The notes: generated by a model from the letters alone, not told the origin. Shown: positions 45,515-58,950, counted from the stretch's first letter. The stretch: DNA of 64,000 nt from an uncultured Roseobacter sp. (GCF_947499265.1 NZ_CANMNK010000009.1:91314-155313); one strand, 5' to 3'. A program made the numbers and translations.

Positions 45515-45671
45515 GGGGTCTGGTGGACAGTATTTATGCGCCTTTTGATGCTGTGACAAGGGGAGATTGGCCAGCGACCGCTGCACATGGGGAATTTCAT
45601 TGCCCCGAGACACAATTCCCCTAGACTCTCGCCCAACATCGAACAGATACCAATAATCACAGGAGACCGAC

Positions 45672-46511
45672 ATGACCGCCCTGATCCGAAATTATGCTCT
45701 GGTGCTGATGGTTGCGCTGATGGGCGTGGCAGCCGCAACCGGGGTGCGTGCGTCAAATCTGGACCGCCTCGAAGCTTTCATGGAAGTGACCGGGTTTGAT
45801 GTCGCGCTGGAAAGCATCCGGCTGTCGGCGGAGACAGCACCCAATATGATCGGGCTGGAGGCGGATGATTTCGGCACGGAATGGACGCGGCTGGTGGAGG
45901 AAGTCTTCGACACCGAGCAGATGCATTCAATGGCCATCGACATCCTGTCCCAAACGCTTGACGAGGAGAATTTGAATCACGCGGTCGAATTCTATGCCTC
46001 CGCCCTCGGACAACGCCTCGTGCTCGCTGAAAACGCCTCTCACATGAAAGAGGACGAACAGCTGAAGACCGAGAGCGGCGAGGCCATTGTCGCCGGGCTA
46101 TTGCAGCTTGGCTCCCCCCGTCTTGAGGAGCTGAAACGCCTGAACAATGCCACCGGGTCCGAGGACGCCTCCATCCGGGCCATTCAGGAGGTGCAGGTGC
46201 GGTTCCTCATGGCGGCGGCTTCGGCCGGCGTGATCGATCTGCGCATGGATGAGGAAGACCTGCGCGAAAGCCTGAAATCGCAGGAAGGCGAGATGCGGCT
46301 CAGCATGCAGCGCTCCGCCTTGTCCGGATCGGCCTATACCTATCAGGCGTTTTCAGATGACGAAATCACGGCCTACGCGGATGCCCTGGAAAATCCGAAG
46401 ATGCGGCAGGTCTATGAATTGATGAACGCCGTGCAGTTCGAGATCATGGCGAACCGATATGAGGCCGTGGCCCAGCGGATGCAGTCGTTGCGGCCAAGCC
46501 AAGACCTCTGA
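45672..46511 (+). CDS. DUF2059-like secreted protein
   Basis: 279 aa, signal peptide; 'HAVEFYASALGQRLVLAENASHM...FSDDEITAYADALENPKMRQVYELMNA'. Confidence 0.75.
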   Translation: MTALIRNYALVLMVALMGVAAATGVRASNLDRLEAFMEVTGFDVALESIRLSAETAPNMIGLEADDFGTEWTRLVEEVFDTEQMHSMAIDILSQTLDEENLNHAVEFYASALGQRLVLAENASHMKEDEQLKTESGEAIVAGLLQLGSPRLEELKRLNNATGSEDASIRAIQEVQVRFLMAAASAGVIDLRMDEEDLRESLKSQEGEMRLSMQRSALSGSAYTYQAFSDDEITAYADALENPKMRQVYELMNAVQFEIMANRYEAVAQRMQSLRPSQDL

Positions 46512-46514
46512 CCC

Positions 46515-47324
46515 ATGCGCGTAATCGCTCTTGTCATCACGTTTTGTCTGACGGCGATACCGCTGTGGGCGGATGCGCGGGTGACCATCTTGATGGATGC
46601 GCTGCGGTTGCCGGATCTGGTCCAGACGATCCGCGCGGAAGGTTTGCGCGACGCGCAGGCGATTAATGAGGACATGCTGGACGGGCAGGGCGGCCCCTTC
46701 TGGGAGGCGCAGGTTCATGCGCTCTATGATCCGGTGGTGATGACGGATGTGCTGTTTCGTGCCCTGCGGCAGGGCCTGGACGATGACGCGCTTGATGCCG
46801 CGGTGACGTTCTTTGACAGCCTGCGCGGTCAACGGATCATGGAGATGGAAATCGCCGCCCGTCAGGCCATGATGGACGAAGCGGTGCAGGAGGCATCGAT
46901 TGAAGCCTATGATACGCTGGCCGCATCTGACGACCCGCATGCGGCACTGGTGGCGCAATTCGTGCAGACCAATGATCTGCTGGAACTCAACGTGGCCGTC
47001 GCCATGAGCAGCAGTTACCAATTTTATCGCGGCATGGCGGATGGTGGTCTTCTGAAAAGCTCCGAGAGCGATATACTCTCCGACGTCTGGGCCTCGGAGG
47101 GCACGGTGCGCAATGAGGCGCGCGATTGGCTCTTTGGCTATTTCATGCTGGCCTATCAGCCCTTGGATCTTGCTGATCTGCAGGCTTATCTCGCCTTCTC
47201 CGAAAGCCCTGCGGGCCAGGCGCTGAATACCGCGCTGATTTTCGGATCGGAAACCATGTTCAAGGATATTGCCTACGGTCTGGGGCGGGCTGTCGCGATG
47301 AATGCCGTGGGCAACGACATCTGA
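46515..47324 (+). CDS. DUF2059-like secreted protein (paralogue)
   Basis: 269 aa; 'AAVTFFDSLRGQRIMEMEIAARQAM'; starts 3 bp after previous stop. Confidence 0.75.
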   Translation: MRVIALVITFCLTAIPLWADARVTILMDALRLPDLVQTIRAEGLRDAQAINEDMLDGQGGPFWEAQVHALYDPVVMTDVLFRALRQGLDDDALDAAVTFFDSLRGQRIMEMEIAARQAMMDEAVQEASIEAYDTLAASDDPHAALVAQFVQTNDLLELNVAVAMSSSYQFYRGMADGGLLKSSESDILSDVWASEGTVRNEARDWLFGYFMLAYQPLDLADLQAYLAFSESPAGQALNTALIFGSETMFKDIAYGLGRAVAMNAVGNDI

Positions 47325-47510
47325 TCCATTCACGCTTGACATAAGCGCCCGGGTGGTGCATCTGGCGGCTTCGTAAAGCAGGTCCGGTTCGCCGGGCCTT
47401 GTTGTCTTATAAATGAACACTCCGACCGGAGTGCGCTGTTCGAGGTGGCCATCAGGCCAAAACGCCCGAGATCGGGGACCACAGGACGCGGGTAATGCGA
47501 AGGAAACGCG

Positions 47511-48185
47511 ATGTTTGCAGTCCTCAAGACTGGCGGCAAGCAGTACAAGGTTCAATCGGGCGATATGCTCCGCGTTGAAAAACTGGCTGCCGATGCGGGT
47601 GAAACCGTTCAATTCAATGATATTCTGATGCTGGGGGGCGACAAGACCGTTGTCGGCGCACCCTTCGTCAAGGACGCCGGCGTTCAGGCCGAGGTCGTCG
47701 ATCAGGTCAAGGGCGAGAAGGTCATCAACTTCGTCAAGCGTCGCCGGAAGCACTCTTCCAAGCGCACGAAGGGCCACCGCCAGAAACTGACCCTGATCAA
47801 GGTCACCGATATTCTGGCCTCCGGCGCAGATAAGTCCGGCGTGAAAGCGGCCATGGGCGCAGGCTCCGTTTCCGCAAAAGCGGTCGAAGCGGCAGCCCCC
47901 AAGAAAGCGGCCCCGAAGAAAGCCGAAGCCAAGGCCGACGCGCCGAAGGCAAAGGCGGCTCCTAAGGCGGCCAAAGCCGACGCGGGTGCGGACGATCTGA
48001 AAAAGCTGTCCGGCGTTGGTCCGGCGCTTGAGAAAAAGCTGATCGAAGGCGGCGTGACCTCCTTTGCTCAGATTGCGGCATGGACGGAAGAGGACGTTGC
48101 TGCTATGGACGAGAAACTGTCGTTCAAAGGCCGGATCGAGCGCGAAGGCTGGATCGAACAGGCCAAAGAACTGGCTAAAGGCTAA
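47511..48185 (+). CDS. rplU: 50S ribosomal protein L21 with C-terminal Ala/Lys-rich linker and helix-hairpin-helix-like domain
   Basis: '[25 protein letters not shown]...[23 protein letters not shown]', then '[36 protein letters not shown]'. Confidence 0.97.
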   Translation: MFAVLKTGGKQYKVQSGDMLRVEKLAADAGETVQFNDILMLGGDKTVVGAPFVKDAGVQAEVVDQVKGEKVINFVKRRRKHSSKRTKGHRQKLTLIKVTDILASGADKSGVKAAMGAGSVSAKAVEAAAPKKAAPKKAEAKADAPKAKAAPKAAKADAGADDLKKLSGVGPALEKKLIEGGVTSFAQIAAWTEEDVAAMDEKLSFKGRIEREGWIEQAKELAKG

Positions 48186-48196
48186 GGAGAGACCAA

Positions 48197-48466
48197 ATGG
48201 CACATAAAAAAGCAGGTGGTTCATCCCGGAACGGTCGCGACTCAGCGGGCCGTCGTCTTGGCGTGAAACTCTACGGTGGTCAGGCGGCCATCCCCGGCAA
48301 CATCATCGTACGTCAGCGCGGCACCAAGTTCTGGCCGGGTGAAGGCGTGGGCATGGGCAAGGATCACACGATCTTTGCAACTGTCGATGGCGCCGTGACC
48401 TTCCACAAGGGTCTCAAGAACCGTACGTTTATTTCGGTCCTGCCGGTGGCGGAGGCCGCTGAATAA
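48197..48466 (+). CDS. rpmA: 50S ribosomal protein L27
   Basis: '[48 protein letters not shown]'. Confidence 0.98.
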   Translation: MAHKKAGGSSRNGRDSAGRRLGVKLYGGQAAIPGNIIVRQRGTKFWPGEGVGMGKDHTIFATVDGAVTFHKGLKNRTFISVLPVAEAAE

Positions 48467-48495
48467 GCCCTTTCCCAAGGACATGACACATTCAG

Positions 48496-48528
48496 GGGGA
48501 TCGGCGACACCGCCGGTCCCCTTTCTCA
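48496..48528 (+). terminator. Rho-independent terminator after rpmA
   Basis: ggggatcggcg-acac-cgccggtcccc followed by tttctcattttc. Confidence 0.7.
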
Positions 48529-48557
48529 TTTTCGCCATACCGAAATGTTAGGCTCAC

Positions 48558-49061
48558 ATGATGTCGAAGAGCATCCACACCGAACGGCTGACGCTGCGTC
48601 CTTACCGGGATGAGGACGCGACCGTTGTGGCTGAGCTGATTGGCAACCTGTCGGTATCGCGCTGGCTGACCCGCGTGCCGCATCCCTATACGCTACAGGA
48701 TGCGCTGAGCTATTTCGAGCTTTCCTCAGGCGCGGAAAACGTGCTGGCCATCACGCTTGAGGATGATGTGATCGGCGGCTGCGCAATCGAGACTGAGCTT
48801 GGCTACTGGCTGGGAGAACCCTACTGGGGCAAGGGCTATGCGTCGGAGGCCGCGGCCGCGCTTGTGGACCGCCACTTTCGCACAAACACCACGACATTGC
48901 GGTCTGGCTACATGCCGGGCAACAATGCGTCAGCGCGCGTGCTGTCCAAGCTGGGGTTCGAGCCTGCGGATGTTCAGGACGCGGAATGCCGCGCGTTGCA
49001 CACCACGGTGAGCCTGCAGAAAATGAGGTTGTCGGTTGAGAGCTGGAGGGCGCGGTCATGA
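48558..49061 (+). CDS. GNAT acetyltransferase (RimJ/RimL-like)
   Basis: 'TERLTLRPYRDEDATVVAELIGNLSVSRWLTRVPHPY' and 'GYMPGNNASARVLSKLGFE'. Confidence 0.9.
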   Translation: MMSKSIHTERLTLRPYRDEDATVVAELIGNLSVSRWLTRVPHPYTLQDALSYFELSSGAENVLAITLEDDVIGGCAIETELGYWLGEPYWGKGYASEAAAALVDRHFRTNTTTLRSGYMPGNNASARVLSKLGFEPADVQDAECRALHTTVSLQKMRLSVESWRARS

Positions 49062-49660
49062 GCGTCGCTGTCGCCAGTTTCGCCATCTTTGCCGCCTCTC
49101 AGGTCGGCACGCCAGGCCCTGCCAATATGGCCCTGATGGCCACCGGCGCGCGCTACGGGTTTCGTGCGGCATTGCCTTTTGTTGCAGGGGTGGCTCTGGG
49201 CAAACAGCTGGTGATCTGGCCTGTCGGTTTTGGCCTGATGGAACTGGCCGACAGAGCGCCATGGGTGTTCGAGGCGCTGAAGTATGCCTCTGCCGCCTAT
49301 ATCATCTGGCTTGCCTGGAAAGTCGCAAACCTGCGCTTGACCGCCACACAAGATGCCCAGAGCGCGCCCGGATTTGCCGCCGGTCTTATCGTACACCCGC
49401 TGAACCCCAAGGCCTGGGCGATGATTGTCGGTGGATTTACAGCTTTTGTGGCGCCCGGCACGCCTGCCATTACCGCAACAGCAACCATTGCTGCGGTATT
49501 GCTCAGCTGCCAGATTCTGTTGCATCCGCTTTGGACACTTGCCGGTGAGGCAATCGCCAAGACCGTAGCAGGAACGGCAATGGAACCTTATCTCATGTGG
49601 ACCCTCGCGGCGTTGACCGTCGCGTCGGTGTTATTCGTATTGTTCGGAGGAGGGACATGA
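49058..49660 (+). CDS. LysE-family translocator
   Basis: 'AASQVGTPGPANMALMATGARYGFRAALPFVAGVALG'; ATGA overlaps both sides. Confidence 0.9.
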   Translation: MSVAVASFAIFAASQVGTPGPANMALMATGARYGFRAALPFVAGVALGKQLVIWPVGFGLMELADRAPWVFEALKYASAAYIIWLAWKVANLRLTATQDAQSAPGFAAGLIVHPLNPKAWAMIVGGFTAFVAPGTPAITATATIAAVLLSCQILLHPLWTLAGEAIAKTVAGTAMEPYLMWTLAALTVASVLFVLFGGGT

Positions 49661-50199
49661 CGGTGGAAATGAAAAAGATAATCGCGCAGCCCACGGTGGA
49701 AACCGATCGCTTTGTGCTGCGGCCCCTGCGTAAATCTGACATGGGCCTCATCGACCTTTATGGCGGTGACGAACGCGTGGCGCGCATGACCACCTCCATT
49801 CCACACCCCGTGCCGCCGGGCATGACCGAGGCGTTTGTGGCCCGCGCGATGTCCGATGAGCGTGATGAGGACGTCTGGGCGATGGATGGGACTCTCTCGG
49901 ATGGCTCTGAACTGATGGGCCTGATTTCGCTGGAGCGGATGGACCGCGACCAATCCGAAGTGAGCTATTGGGTGGCACCGCCCTATTGGAACACCGGCCT
50001 CGCATCAGATGCGGTTCAGGCTCTGGTGAGCGCCAATCCGTTGCGCAACAAGACCATGTTCGCCAGCGTGTTTCAGGACAACCCGGCCTCGGCGCGGGTG
50101 CTGACCCATTGCGGGTTCGAATACCTTGGCGATGCGGAAAGCTTCAGCGTGGCACGTGATACCACGGTGCCCACCTGGACCTATTTGCGAAAACTGTGA
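49657..50199 (+). CDS. GNAT acetyltransferase
   Basis: 'VETDRFVLRPLRKSDMGLIDLYGGDERVARMTTSIPHP', 'FQDNPASARVLTHCGFEYLG'. Confidence 0.9.
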   Translation: MTVEMKKIIAQPTVETDRFVLRPLRKSDMGLIDLYGGDERVARMTTSIPHPVPPGMTEAFVARAMSDERDEDVWAMDGTLSDGSELMGLISLERMDRDQSEVSYWVAPPYWNTGLASDAVQALVSANPLRNKTMFASVFQDNPASARVLTHCGFEYLGDAESFSVARDTTVPTWTYLRKL

Positions 50200-50225
50200 T
50201 TGAGGGCAGCGCCCCTTAAGGCTAG

Positions 50226-52363
<2,138 letters not shown>

Positions 52364-52421
52364 ACCGTGACGTGGAAAACGGCATGGTCGATCTCCAACA
52401 TGAAGTACAGGGCGCAACACA

Positions 52422-53687
52422 ATGAAAGATCTTGAAAATATTCCTGAATTGATGGCGGATATCGGCGCGCGTGCACAGGCGGCGGCCGCCCAGCTGGGCT
52501 TTGCCAGTGCAGAGCGGAAACATGCGGCGCTGATTTCAGCGGCCGAATACGTGTGGAAAGACAGGGCAAGCATTCTGGAGGCGAATGAGAAAGACCTCGC
52601 CTACGGACGCGAAAAGGGACTTTCCGACGCGATGATGGACCGGCTGGCGCTGGATGAGGATCGGTTGCGCGGGATTATCGACGGTCTGCGCGCGGTGGCA
52701 GAGCAGGCAGATCCTGTGGGTGAGGTGATCGCCGATTGGACCCAGCCCAGCGGGTTGCACATACAGCGGGTCAGAACGCCCTTGGGCGTTGTCGGCGTGA
52801 TCTATGAAAGCCGCCCCAATGTCACCGCGGATGCCGGTGCCTTATGTCTGAAGGCGGGCAATGCGGTGATCCTGCGCGGTGGTTCCGAAAGCTTTCATTC
52901 CTCCAGCGCGCTGCACGCCTGTCTGGTGCAGGGGCTGCGCGATGCCAATCTTCCCGAAGATGCCATCCAACTGGTGCCCACGCGGGATCGTGCGGCGGTT
53001 TCGGAAATGTTGACCATGACCGACACCATTGATGTGATCGTCCCGCGCGGCGGTAAAGGGTTGGTCGGCCTGGTACAGCGTGAAGCGCGCGTGCCCGTTT
53101 TTGCCCATCTGGAGGGGATCGTGCACATCTACATCGATGCGGACGCCGACTCTGAAAAAGTGCTCAAGGTCGTGCTGAACGCAAAAACGCGGCGCACCGG
53201 CATATGTGGCTCGGCGGAGTGTCTTTTGATCCACCGGGATGCGGTGCAGACGCTCGGGTGCGGTGTTATCCGCGCGCTCATCGACGCCGGCGTTGAAGTG
53301 CGCACCGATGACGCGCTGCGCGACATCGAAGGCACGGTTGCCGCGACCGAAGAAGATTGGGGGCGCGAATATCTCGATATGATCATCGCCGCGCGGGTGG
53401 TGCCCGATCTTGATGCCGCCATGGCGCATATCCGCACCTATGGATCGAACCATACCGATTGTGTTCTGACCGAAAACGCCGAAGTGGCGCGCCGGTTCAT
53501 GACGGAACTGGATTCCGCGATCCTGATGCACAATGCGTCAACTCAGTTCGCCGATGGCGGCGAATTCGGCATGGGGGCGGAAATCGGGATCGCGACGGGC
53601 AAGATGCATGCGCGCGGACCCGTGGGCGCGGCCCAATTGACGAGCTTCAAATATCTGGTGACCGGGCAGGGGACCGTGCGGGCTTAA
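52422..53687 (+). CDS. proA: Glutamate-5-semialdehyde dehydrogenase
   Basis: '[38 protein letters not shown]', '[13 protein letters not shown]'. Confidence 0.98.
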   Translation: MKDLENIPELMADIGARAQAAAAQLGFASAERKHAALISAAEYVWKDRASILEANEKDLAYGREKGLSDAMMDRLALDEDRLRGIIDGLRAVAEQADPVGEVIADWTQPSGLHIQRVRTPLGVVGVIYESRPNVTADAGALCLKAGNAVILRGGSESFHSSSALHACLVQGLRDANLPEDAIQLVPTRDRAAVSEMLTMTDTIDVIVPRGGKGLVGLVQREARVPVFAHLEGIVHIYIDADADSEKVLKVVLNAKTRRTGICGSAECLLIHRDAVQTLGCGVIRALIDAGVEVRTDDALRDIEGTVAATEEDWGREYLDMIIAARVVPDLDAAMAHIRTYGSNHTDCVLTENAEVARRFMTELDSAILMHNASTQFADGGEFGMGAEIGIATGKMHARGPVGAAQLTSFKYLVTGQGTVRA

Positions 53688-54280
53688 AACCGCAGCTTGA
53701 CGTCCGTTTCGGACATTTCGCTGACGATGCGGCGATTGTCGTCCGCCGCGACCGTGGGCAGGAGCGCAAACTGCACCTGCGCCGGGCGCAGATCCTGTGG
53801 TGCCTCTTTGGTAGCGAGGATCGCCCATAACGGCTCGTCGATGTTCAGCTTGTCCGCCCGTCCGTGCAGCAGCCAGCTGCCATCGTCGTGGCTGATTTCA
53901 ATCCGGCCCCCATAGGGCATAGCGTTTTCCAGGCATTGCAGGGCCAGAAATGCCATGCGCACCCCTGCGCGCGGCTGCGGATCGAGTGGGCCCCAGGCAA
54001 CGTCAAGGCGGCTTGCCTCCATCAGATCATCGAGAATCGAAATGACCTCGGCCCGGCCCATCATCTGTTCCCCCGCCGCCCCGAAAGCGATGCGAAAAAA
54101 GCGAATGCGGGCGCTGGCATTTCCGACGCTTTCCTGGATCAGATCGATCTCCGGTCCGGGCGTGGCACCGGCCATGCCCAAAAGCTCCAACCCATTGTTG
54201 ATTGCCCCGATTGGCGATATGAGATCATGGCAGATGCGGCTGCCGATTAACGCGGCAAGGTTAACGTTGCTCTGGCCCAT
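53684..54280 (-). CDS. chpT: Histidine phosphotransferase ChpT
   Basis: '[29 protein letters not shown]' His motif; convergent with proA. Confidence 0.88.
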   Translation of the reverse strand: MGQSNVNLAALIGSRICHDLISPIGAINNGLELLGMAGATPGPEIDLIQESVGNASARIRFFRIAFGAAGEQMMGRAEVISILDDLMEASRLDVAWGPLDPQPRAGVRMAFLALQCLENAMPYGGRIEISHDDGSWLLHGRADKLNIDEPLWAILATKEAPQDLRPAQVQFALLPTVAADDNRRIVSEMSETDVKLRF

Positions 54281-54308
54281 CTACTGTCTCCTGCTCAAAA
54301 AGGGTTCT

Positions 54309-54491
54309 ATGGAAGATCTGAATGCCATCCTGTCACCCGGTATGTTGGTGCAGCACCCTGATCGCCCCGAGTGGGGTACCGGGCAGGTGCAAAGTAACGT
54401 AAATGCCCGTGTCACCGTGAATTTTCGGGACGAAGGAAAGATCGTCATTGATAGCACCCGCGTTGCATTGCTTCCGGTATTTGATGGCTGA
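54309..54491 (+). CDS. DUF3553-family protein
   Basis: 60 aa 'MEDLNAILSPGMLVQHPDRPEWGTGQVQSNVNARVTVNFRDEGKIVID'. Confidence 0.85.
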   Translation: MEDLNAILSPGMLVQHPDRPEWGTGQVQSNVNARVTVNFRDEGKIVIDSTRVALLPVFDG

Positions 54492-54595
54492 AGAACCTTG
54501 CCAAAAGGTTAACGCGCCCATTTGCTTTGTAAACCCGGCGAACGTGTCACGTTGCAAGCAGGAGTAGAATTAACTATGTCCAATGGGCATTTGAC

Positions 54596-55384
54596 ATGAT
54601 CACCGCGGACCCCGCCAAAATGGACGCAAAGCCTCAGACGACGTTTTCGATCAAGCTCGCTGAAACCCAAGGCGAGCTCGAAGCGGCGCAGCGTTTGCGA
54701 TACAATGTTTTCGTCGAAGAGCTGGGCGGGGGGGGCACCATGGTGGACCACGCCGCACGGTTGGAGATCGACCGGTTTGATCCCTATTTCGACCATCTGT
54801 TGCTGACCGACAGCGCGCGCGGCGAGGTTGTCGGGGTCTATCGGATCATGCGGCGGGATCAGGCAGCGGCGGCCGGGCAATTCTATTCAGCGGATGAATA
54901 TGATCTCAGCATTTTGCTGAATTCGAACCGCAACGTCCTTGAACTCGGGCGTTCCTGTCTACACCCGGCCTACCGGGGCGGCATGGCGATGTTTCACCTT
55001 TGGAACGGGCTGGCGCGATACATCGCAGATCACGACATCGAAATTCTGTTTGGCGTGGCAAGCTTTCACGGCACGGATATCGCCAAGCTTTCGGAAGCGC
55101 TGTCCTTGCTGCATCACCGGCATCTGGCGCCACAGGACCTCAGGGTCAGGGCGCAACCCGCCGCATTTCAGCGCATGGACCTGATTGCAGAGGATCGGCT
55201 GGACACCCGCGCGGCGATGCTGGCGGTCCCCGCGCTGATCAAGGCTTATTTGCGCCTGGGCGGCTTTGTCGGGGAGGGGGCCTATATCGATCATGCGTTC
55301 AATACCACGGATGTCTGCCTGATCCTCGACACCGCACGGATGAACGCGCGACAGGCAAAGCTCTACCAGGGCCCGGCTGCATGA
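54596..55384 (+). CDS. olsB: L-ornithine N-alpha-acyltransferase (OlsB)
   Basis: 'LAETQGELEAAQRLRYNVFVEELG', 'NVLELGRSCLHPAYRGG'; followed by overlapping acyltransferase gene. Confidence 0.88.
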   Translation: MITADPAKMDAKPQTTFSIKLAETQGELEAAQRLRYNVFVEELGGGGTMVDHAARLEIDRFDPYFDHLLLTDSARGEVVGVYRIMRRDQAAAAGQFYSADEYDLSILLNSNRNVLELGRSCLHPAYRGGMAMFHLWNGLARYIADHDIEILFGVASFHGTDIAKLSEALSLLHHRHLAPQDLRVRAQPAAFQRMDLIAEDRLDTRAAMLAVPALIKAYLRLGGFVGEGAYIDHAFNTTDVCLILDTARMNARQAKLYQGPAA

Positions 55385-56199
55385 GTGCGACCTGGTACGG
55401 CGACGCGCCGCCGCCAGAAGCCCGGATCAGCGCGCTGGGGTGGGGGCTGGTGATCCTGCGCGGGGTGCCGCTGGCGTTTCTGGTCTTTGGTGGCCTGCTG
55501 CTGTTGCTGCTGATCCGCATTTTCGAGCGCCCCTTATGTGGCGCGGCGCGTCCGCTCACGCCGTTCATCACCGTTTTTGTCTGCCGTACCGCGTTGCGGA
55601 TCATGGGGATCGGCTTTGATGTGGTCGGGCAGCCGATGACGGGGCAGGGCGCGGTGGTGGCCAATCACTCCAGCTGGCTGGACATCTTCGTGCTGAATGC
55701 CCGCAAGCGGATCTATTTTGTCTCCAAATCCGAAGTGGCCGCCTGGCCGGGCATCGGCTGGCTGGCCCGGGCAACCGGCACGGTTTTCATCGAGCGCAAT
55801 CGGGCCCGCGCCGCCGAACAGGCCGAGGTGTTCCAAGCCAGATTGCACGCCGGGCACCGGCTCTTGTTCTTTCCCGAAGGCACCAGCAGCGATGGAAAAC
55901 GTGTCCTGCCCTTCAAGAGCACGTTGTTTGCCGCCTTTTTCACACCGGAACTGCGCGATGTGCTGTCAGTACAACCCGTGAGCCTGCACTATCATGCGCC
56001 CCCCGGGGCGGACTCGCGGTTTTACGGCTGGTGGGGCGACATGGATTTTGGCAGCCACATGCTGCGCCTTCTCGCGTCCGCAAAGCAGGGCCGCGTCACC
56101 GTTGTCTATGGCGCGCCCCTCAAAGTTGCAGACTATGGGGATCGTAAAGCGCTCGCCGCCGCGTGCGAAGCGCAGGTGCGCGCGGGGCACCAACAGTGA
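55381..56199 (+). CDS. olsA: Lyso-ornithine lipid O-acyltransferase (OlsA/PlsC family)
   Basis: 'VVANHSSWLDIFVLNA' HX4D, 'FFPEGTSSDGKRVLPFKSTLFAA'. Confidence 0.88.
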   Translation: MSATWYGDAPPPEARISALGWGLVILRGVPLAFLVFGGLLLLLLIRIFERPLCGAARPLTPFITVFVCRTALRIMGIGFDVVGQPMTGQGAVVANHSSWLDIFVLNARKRIYFVSKSEVAAWPGIGWLARATGTVFIERNRARAAEQAEVFQARLHAGHRLLFFPEGTSSDGKRVLPFKSTLFAAFFTPELRDVLSVQPVSLHYHAPPGADSRFYGWWGDMDFGSHMLRLLASAKQGRVTVVYGAPLKVADYGDRKALAAACEAQVRAGHQQ

Positions 56200-56232
56200 G
56201 CGCAAGAGGCGGTCTCACCCGCGCGCCTTGAT

Positions 56233-56817
56233 TCAGTGGAAAAAGGCGCTGTCCGGAACCAATTCCAGCCCGTCACTGTCCGGTCCCCATTCCATCATCA
56301 GACAGGCTGTGCCCTTGCGCTGAAAATAGGTGGCCTGCAACGGGTAGTAGCCCGCTGACGGGACATCGACCTCGATTTCGCCCGCGTAGCCACAGGCATG
56401 CACCTGATCGTAGTCGCCAACGACGTGACCGCCGATGCTGATCTCCAACCCGTCGTTGTTCAGGAAATCCAGCACATAGGTGCCCGGCGCATCGAATTTG
56501 ATGTAGCCCGAAATATCCGCCGCCACCTTCATCGCCTTGCCGGAGGTCAGCGTGGCATCCCCTTCTTTCGTGTCATCATAGGAAAGGCCGGCCAGCGGGG
56601 TGCCCGCCTCGCTCTTGCGTTTCAGCGCCTTGCGCGCGCTTTGTACGTTGCGCACGTCATTGGGAAACGCATAGGACACCGCCAGTCCGGGGCTCAGCGC
56701 GTCGGCACTGGGTTGCGGGTCTGCGGGGTTGAGGGTCAGCGGCGCAGCCAGGGTCAGGCCCGGCATCAGCAAGGCGACCGCCACGCAGGCGGATTTCACA
56801 GGTATCGTCATGGTCAC
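56233..56817 (-). CDS. Secreted PA14-like domain protein
   Basis: Signal peptide; 'YIKFDAPGTYVLDFLNNDGLEISIGGHVVGDYDQVHACGYAGEIEVDVPSAGYYPLQATYFQRKGTACLMMEW'. Confidence 0.72.
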   Translation of the reverse strand: MTMTIPVKSACVAVALLMPGLTLAAPLTLNPADPQPSADALSPGLAVSYAFPNDVRNVQSARKALKRKSEAGTPLAGLSYDDTKEGDATLTSGKAMKVAADISGYIKFDAPGTYVLDFLNNDGLEISIGGHVVGDYDQVHACGYAGEIEVDVPSAGYYPLQATYFQRKGTACLMMEWGPDSDGLELVPDSAFFH

Positions 56818-57113
56818 TCCCGGTTGTCGATCATTGGATCAATGGCCCTCTGCGGGGCCTGTCAGGCGATACTAAGATGGGTTTTTGCGTGGAGACAAGC
56901 ATTCCGGCGCAAATTGCGGTCACATATTGCGCGATTCACGTGGTTACAGGCTTGCGATCCCACAATGGCTGGCCTATACGGCGGCCACTGAAACCCACAG
57001 GCGGGGTTTGGGCTTATTGGGGGAGACATCCTCAAAGGTCCGCCGGTTGGCACTGAAACACAACAAACAGTGTCATGCCCCCGCCGAGGATAAAACCGGA
57101 AAGGTAAACACAC

Positions 57114-57920
57114 ATGGCTCTTCCAGAGTTCACCATGCGCCAATTGCTTGAAGCAGGCGTACACTTCGGCCACCAGACGCAGCGTTGGAACCCCCGCATG
57201 GGCCCGTTCATCTACGGCGCGCGCAATGGCATTCACATCATGGACCTCACGCAAACCGTTCCCATGCTGGACCAGGCGCTGAACGTGATCCGTGAAACCG
57301 TCGCCAAGGGCGGCAGCATTCTCTTCGTTGGCACCAAGCGTCAGGCGCAGCAGCCGATTGCCGATGCCGCAGAGAAATGCGCACAGTATTACATGAACCA
57401 CCGTTGGCTCGGCGGCACGCTGACCAACTGGCAGACCGTGTCGCAGTCGATCAACCGCCTCAAGCAGATTGACGAGCAATCCGAGCGCGGCTTTGAAGGT
57501 CTGACCAAGAAAGAGCGGCTGGGCATGGAACGGGACCAGGGCAAGCTGCAGGCCTCTCTGGGCGGCATCCGCGAAATGGGCGGGCGTCCGGACCTGATCT
57601 TTGTCATCGACGTGAAAAAAGAAGCGCTGGCCGTGGCCGAAGCCAACAAGCTGGGCATCCCGGTTGTGGCCGTGGTCGACACCAACTGCCCGCCCGATGG
57701 CATCGATTACATCATTCCGGGCAATGATGACGCCGCCCGCGCCATCTCGCTCTATTGCGATCTGGCCGCGCGCGCGGCCCTCGACGGCATGTCCGCGCAA
57801 CTGGGGGCAGCAGGCGTTGACCTTGGTGCGATGGAAGAAGCACCGGTTGAAGAGGCCGTAGCGGAAGAGGCAGTTGGAGCCCCAGCCGCCGAGGCGCCTG
57901 CGGAAGAAGCGCAGGCCTGA
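57114..57920 (+). CDS. rpsB: 30S ribosomal protein S2
   Basis: '[45 protein letters not shown]'. Confidence 0.99.
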   Translation: MALPEFTMRQLLEAGVHFGHQTQRWNPRMGPFIYGARNGIHIMDLTQTVPMLDQALNVIRETVAKGGSILFVGTKRQAQQPIADAAEKCAQYYMNHRWLGGTLTNWQTVSQSINRLKQIDEQSERGFEGLTKKERLGMERDQGKLQASLGGIREMGGRPDLIFVIDVKKEALAVAEANKLGIPVVAVVDTNCPPDGIDYIIPGNDDAARAISLYCDLAARAALDGMSAQLGAAGVDLGAMEEAPVEEAVAEEAVGAPAAEAPAEEAQA

Positions 57921-58046
57921 ACGGCGTCACACGCATGACACATGGGGCGGGGAAAACCTGCCCCAACACGACATGATTTTAGGCGGGCCGTTGGTCCGTG
58001 TGTATGGCGGACATCTGGTCCGACGATTCCAAAAGGAGAACCTCAG

Positions 58047-58922
58047 ATGGCAATCACAGCATCTATGGTCAAAGAGCTGCGCGACAGCACCGGCGCAGGC
58101 ATGATGGACGCGAAAAAGGCCCTGACCGAAAGCGATGGCGATATGGAAGCCGCCGTGGACTGGCTGCGCACCAAGGGTCTGGCCAAGGCGGCCAAGAAAT
58201 CCGGTCGTACTGCGGCCGAAGGTCTGGTGGCTGTTAAGGTCAACGGCGGACACGGTGTTGCGGTTGAAGTGAACTCGGAAACCGATTTCGTCGGCAAAAA
58301 CGCGGAGTTCCAGGAAATGGTCGCCGGCATCGCGGATGTCGCACTTGGCGTGTCCGACGTGGACGCACTGAACGCGGCCGACATGGGTGGCAAATCGGTT
58401 GCAACCGTCGTGACAGACAAGATCGCCACCATTGGCGAAAACATGTCCGTGCGCCGGATGTCCGCCATCGATGGCGACACTGTTGTGTCCTACGTGCATA
58501 ATGCGGCGGCACCGGGTATGGGTAAAATCGGCGTTCTGGTCGCATTGACCGGTGGCGACGAGGCCTTTGGCAAGCAGGTTGCAATGCACATTGCGGCGGT
58601 AAACCCTGCTTCCTTGTCCGAAGACGATCTCGACCCGGCGGTCGTTGAGAAGGAAAAGCAGGTTCAGATGGACATTGCACGCGAAAGCGGCAAGCCCGAA
58701 GCGGTTATCGAAAAGATGATCATCGGACGGATGAAGAAATACATGTCCGAAGTGACCCTGTTGAACCAGTCCTTCGTGGTGAACCCCGACCTGACCGTCG
58801 GTGACGCGGCAAAAGAAGCCGGTGCAACGATCACCGGGTTTGTGCGTCTGGAAGTGGGCGAAGGCATCGAAGTGGTCAAGGAAGACTTCGCGGCTGAAGT
58901 TGCGAAAGCCGCCAAAGGCTGA
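58047..58922 (+). CDS. tsf: Elongation factor Ts
   Basis: '[44 protein letters not shown]'. Confidence 0.99.
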   Translation: MAITASMVKELRDSTGAGMMDAKKALTESDGDMEAAVDWLRTKGLAKAAKKSGRTAAEGLVAVKVNGGHGVAVEVNSETDFVGKNAEFQEMVAGIADVALGVSDVDALNAADMGGKSVATVVTDKIATIGENMSVRRMSAIDGDTVVSYVHNAAAPGMGKIGVLVALTGGDEAFGKQVAMHIAAVNPASLSEDDLDPAVVEKEKQVQMDIARESGKPEAVIEKMIIGRMKKYMSEVTLLNQSFVVNPDLTVGDAAKEAGATITGFVRLEVGEGIEVVKEDFAAEVAKAAKG

Positions 58923-58950
58923 GACAGACCAACATCTTTGAGATCTAAGG

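Noticed and set aside
46353-48224. 623-aa ORF on the minus strand
   Set aside because: Antisense to the DUF2059 pair and rplU/rpmA, which are clearly real; long antisense ORFs are expected in high-GC DNA.
56862-57800. 312-aa minus-strand ORF
   Set aside because: Antisense to rpsB.
57942-57965. Hairpin between rpsB and tsf (tggggcggg-gaaaa-cctgcccca)
   Set aside because: Plausible attenuator as in other rpsB-tsf operons but no T-tract and not novel; not listed as a feature.
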